A DNA stretch of 7,486 nucleotides from NCBI GenBank assembly GCA_031424915.1, contig JANPII010000066.1:1-7486 (forward strand). Reading direction: 5' to 3'. The DNA comes from JANPII01 sp031424915 (GTDB lineage Bacteria > Pseudomonadota > Alphaproteobacteria > Rickettsiales > Midichloriaceae). The notes beneath the pieces were generated by a model, which saw only the letters and a list, made by a program, of their open reading frames with translations, was not told the origin of the DNA and searched no databases. Shown here piece after piece: positions 5,260-7,486 of the stretch (position 1 is the stretch's first letter; every line of letters starts with the position of its first letter). Position numbers and translations under genes: made by a program.

Positions 5260-6675
5260 ATGAGCATTGCAGATTTTGTACAGGCCGAAACTTTGGCGCG
5301 CATACAGTTCGCTTTTACCATCTCTTTTCATATTATTTTCCCCGCCTTTACCATAGGGCTTGCAAGTTGGTTAGCGATGCTAGAACTACTATATCTTAGG
5401 ACCAACAAAATAATTTATAAAAATATATATAAGCTCTGGGTCAAGGTTTTTGCTGTGAGCTTTGGTATGGGGGTGGTTTCAGGAATTGTAATGTCATATG
5501 CGTTTGGTACTAATTGGTCGGAATTTTCTCGAAAAACTGCTAATGTAATAAGCCCACTTTTAGGGTATGAAGTTTTAACTGCCTTTTTTTTAGAGGCCTC
5601 ATTTTTAGGAATTATGCTCTTTGGATGGGAGCGAGTGTCGAAAAAGATGCATTTCATTTCAAGTATTATAGTTGCGATAGGTACGTTGATTTCAGCATTT
5701 TGGATAATATCTGCAAATAGTTGGATGCACACCCCTCAAGGGTTTACCGTTGATGAAAGCGGAGTGTTTATGCCTACTAGCTGGTTGGAAATTATTTTCA
5801 ATCCGTCATTTAAATTTAGATTTGTTCATATGATAACCGCCTGCTACCTAACCACCGCCTTTGTAGTTACGGGAGTGGGATCTTGGTATTTGGTTAAAAA
5901 TAAATTCATAGCGGAATCAAAAGTTATGATTTCCATGGGGTTGATTATTATTGTAATATTTTCTCTACTGCAGCCTGTAATTGGCGATCTCCATGGCCTA
6001 AATACTTTAAAGTATCAGCCGCAGAAAGTCGCAGCAATGGAAGGATTGTGGGATACGGAAAGGGGGAGTGGTTTGAAACTTTTTGGTATTCCTGATGATA
6101 AGGCCGAAGAAACAAAATATGCCATCGAAGTCCCAAAGATGACAAGCTTAATTTTAACGCATGATTTAAACGGTGAGGTAAAAGGATTGAAAGCATGGCC
6201 AAAAGAAGAGAGGCCACCAGTATTGCCTGTGTTCTTTGCTTTTAGAATTATGGTAGGAATTGGGTTGCTTATGATTCTGACTGCACTTAGTGCGCTATTG
6301 CTGATTTGGCGTAAAAAACTATTTCAAAGCACATTATTCCAAAAGTGGTGTATTTTAATGAGTCCTTCAGGATTTGTAGCGATACTTGCAGGGTGGTTTA
6401 CTACTGAAATAGGCAGGCAACCCTATCTTGTTTATAACTTACTACGCAGAAGTGATGGTCTTTCTCCAGTTCCTGTTGAGCCTATCCTGCTCTCCTTAAT
6501 TATGTTCTTAGTAGTATATCTATTTATCTTCGGCATGGCGATATACTATATATTACACCTTATTGCTAAAGGACCGGAGCCCCTTATAGATACGGAAGAA
6601 ACCTTTGGCGCACATGGAGCTGCAGCTCCAGCTGAAATGATAGAAGCTATTAAAAAGGGAGGCGATAGTGCTTGA
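5260..6675 (+). CDS. cydA: Cytochrome bd-type quinol oxidase subunit I (cyanide-insensitive type)
   Basis: Subunit I carries all haems and the quinol site, and reduces O2 to water at the inner membrane. The 471 residues keep the key ligands: His24 in F-H-I-I-F-P, His190 in R-F-V-H-M, and Met331 in F-R-I-M-V-G. Glu104 and Glu112 (G-Y-E-V-L-T-A-F-F-L-E) line the proton path. The quinol loop G-D-L-H-G to G-L-W-D-T includes Lys256 and Glu261, and lacks the long C-terminal Q-loop insertion of E. coli CydA. The short loop and the G-R-Q-P-Y-L-V-Y-N-L-L-R motif (385-397) fit the CioA branch common in alphaproteobacteria. I chose the ATG at 5260 because AGAGG (5251-5255) sits four bases before it and the conserved protein starts there; an in-frame TTG at 5179 would add 27 unlikely residues. 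The tail is Ala-rich. The stop overlaps cydB by eight bases. High-affinity oxygen use suits low-oxygen, host-associated life. Confidence 0.96.
   Translation: MSIADFVQAETLARIQFAFTISFHIIFPAFTIGLASWLAMLELLYLRTNKIIYKNIYKLWVKVFAVSFGMGVVSGIVMSYAFGTNWSEFSRKTANVISPLLGYEVLTAFFLEASFLGIMLFGWERVSKKMHFISSIIVAIGTLISAFWIISANSWMHTPQGFTVDESGVFMPTSWLEIIFNPSFKFRFVHMITACYLTTAFVVTGVGSWYLVKNKFIAESKVMISMGLIIIVIFSLLQPVIGDLHGLNTLKYQPQKVAAMEGLWDTERGSGLKLFGIPDDKAEETKYAIEVPKMTSLILTHDLNGEVKGLKAWPKEERPPVLPVFFAFRIMVGIGLLMILTALSALLLIWRKKLFQSTLFQKWCILMSPSGFVAILAGWFTTEIGRQPYLVYNLLRRSDGLSPVPVEPILLSLIMFLVVYLFIFGMAIYYILHLIAKGPEPLIDTEETFGAHGAAAPAEMIEAIKKGGDSA
6615..6630. repeat. 16-bp perfect palindrome in the 3' end of cydA
   Basis: TGGAGCTGCAGCTCCA is its own reverse complement. 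It encodes the Gly-Ala-Ala-Ala-Pro part of the CydA tail and ends 26 bases before the cydB ribosome binding site. Ala-rich coding can create this by chance. In mRNA it would form a short hairpin near the cydB initiation region. Confidence 0.6.
6657..6662 (+). promoter_or_regulatory. Strong ribosome binding site that sets the cydB start
   Basis: GGGAGG lies five bases before the GTG at 6668 and inside the end of cydA. It is the strongest Shine-Dalgarno match in the window. It supports GTG as the start in place of the ATG at 6701, which lacks such a site. Confidence 0.8.
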
Positions 6676-7486
6676 TTTCTCTAATCACCTAGATTTACCA
6701 ATGGTTTGGGGGGCAATAATTGCTCTTGCAGTCTTTTTATATGTGCTATTAGATGGCTTTGATCTAGGCATTGGCATTATATTCCCTTTTGCTCCTACTG
6801 AGGAGTGCCGTGATAAAATGATGAACTCCGTAGCGCCTTTTTGGGATGGCAATGAAACTTGGTTGGTATTAGGGGGTGGAGGCTTGGGTGTTGCTTTTCC
6901 TTTGGCATACTCAATTATTATGCCTGCCTTCTACTTACCAATTTTATTTATGCTTCTGGGGCTTATATTTCGTGGAGTTGCTTTTGAATTTCGTTTTAAA
7001 TCTCATGGAGCTCATAAAAGATTATGGGATCTATCCTTCCACTTTGGATCAATTATTGCCACCTTTTGCCAAGGCCTCATTCTAGGCACGTATGTTCAAG
7101 GTATTACTGTTGTAAACGGTAAGTTTGCAGGGACTCCCTTTGATTGGCTTACTCCCTTTTCTATTATAGTAGGTTTTGCACTACTATGCGGCTATATACT
7201 TTTAGGGGCCACCTGGCTAATTATGAAAACAGACGGCGAAATATACGTATGGGCAAAAAAAGTTGCTCTTTATATAACTTTATATGTTATTGCATTTATG
7301 GGGATTGTAAGCCTGTGGGTGCCTTATCTTAACCAATATATAATGCATAGATGGTTCAGTTGGCCAAATATTGCATACCTTGCTCCTATTCCTTTAATTA
7401 CTCTGCTAGTAATTTTTATTATGATTAGATCTATCATGAAAAATGATAGTGATACCAGGCCGTTTATGTGTGCCATTATCCTTTTT
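6668..7486 (+). CDS. cydB: Cytochrome bd-type quinol oxidase subunit II, 3' end cut by the window
   Basis: The frame runs without a stop from the GTG at 6668 to the last base, giving 273 residues; subunit II of the Cio branch usually has about 335, so some 60 residues are missing. Subunit II packs against CydA in the inner membrane and stabilises the haem site. Signatures are D-L-P-M-V-W near the N-terminus, L-D-G-F-D-L-G-I-G-I-I-F-P-F (28-41), P-F-W-D-G-N-E-T-W-L-V-L-G-G-G-G (57-72) with the conserved Trp59, and R-G-V-A-F-E-F-R. Repeated hydrophobic segments fit the multi-pass topology. The start overlaps the cydA stop in GTGCTTGA, and a GGGAGG site precedes it, so the two subunits are probably translationally coupled. 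Any small CydX/CydZ-type subunit, or assembly genes such as cydCD, would lie beyond the window. Confidence 0.95.
   Translation, partial: MLDFSNHLDLPMVWGAIIALAVFLYVLLDGFDLGIGIIFPFAPTEECRDKMMNSVAPFWDGNETWLVLGGGGLGVAFPLAYSIIMPAFYLPILFMLLGLIFRGVAFEFRFKSHGAHKRLWDLSFHFGSIIATFCQGLILGTYVQGITVVNGKFAGTPFDWLTPFSIIVGFALLCGYILLGATWLIMKTDGEIYVWAKKVALYITLYVIAFMGIVSLWVPYLNQYIMHRWFSWPNIAYLAPIPLITLLVIFIMIRSIMKNDSDTRPFMCAIILF

Noticed and set aside
5415..5732. Minus-strand frames inside cydA (also 5948-6217)
   Set aside because: They lie opposite a well-conserved gene and have no motif of their own.
6876..7332. Two short plus-strand frames inside cydB
   Set aside because: They are in a different frame from the continuous CydB reading frame, which carries the family signatures.

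Overview
This AT-rich window looks like the chromosome of an alphaproteobacterium, most likely a host-associated one of the Rickettsiales or Holosporales kind. That is an inference from three things: a TolQ-TolR-TolA cluster of alphaproteobacterial type, a cyanide-insensitive-type cytochrome bd oxidase, and decayed toxin-antitoxin modules beside a long palindromic repeat. No rRNA, tRNA, CRISPR array or intact transposase was seen.

Layout, left to right. (1) Bases 1-915 hold the 3' part of an unrecognised protein that may contain two diverged copies of one domain. (2) Bases 916-1212 contain a 151-bp imperfect palindrome (965-1115). Its right edge carries an extended -10 promoter facing the next gene, followed by short direct repeats that could be an operator. 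(3) Bases 1213-1906 are an AbrB/MazE-type antitoxin overlapping a PIN-domain toxin gene that is interrupted by one in-frame TAA. (4) On the minus strand, tolQ-tolR-tolA (4036 down to 1947) form a tight operon for the envelope-constriction motor. (5) Just upstream of tolQ, also on the minus strand, is an intact Phd/YefM antitoxin (4179-4406). Its toxin survives only as a short fragment with stop codons (4081-4182). (6) A DUF3833 protein lies on the minus strand (4505-5026). (7) Divergent from it, on the plus strand, cydA (5260-6675) and cydB (6668 to the window end, truncated) encode a bd-type quinol oxidase.

How the genes work together: TolQ and TolR are the proton-driven stator, and TolA is the rod that carries force to the outer membrane. 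TolB and Pal are not in this window. CydA and CydB form one two-subunit respiratory complex, with overlapping genes and probable translational coupling. The two toxin-antitoxin loci flank tolQRA and show the same outcome: antitoxin kept, toxin inactivated.

I do not see strong evidence for a wholly undescribed system. The most informative points are the paired toxin decay, the full-length palindrome that supplies a promoter, the internal duplication in the first protein, and a DUF3833 protein whose expected lipobox cysteine is replaced by lysine.
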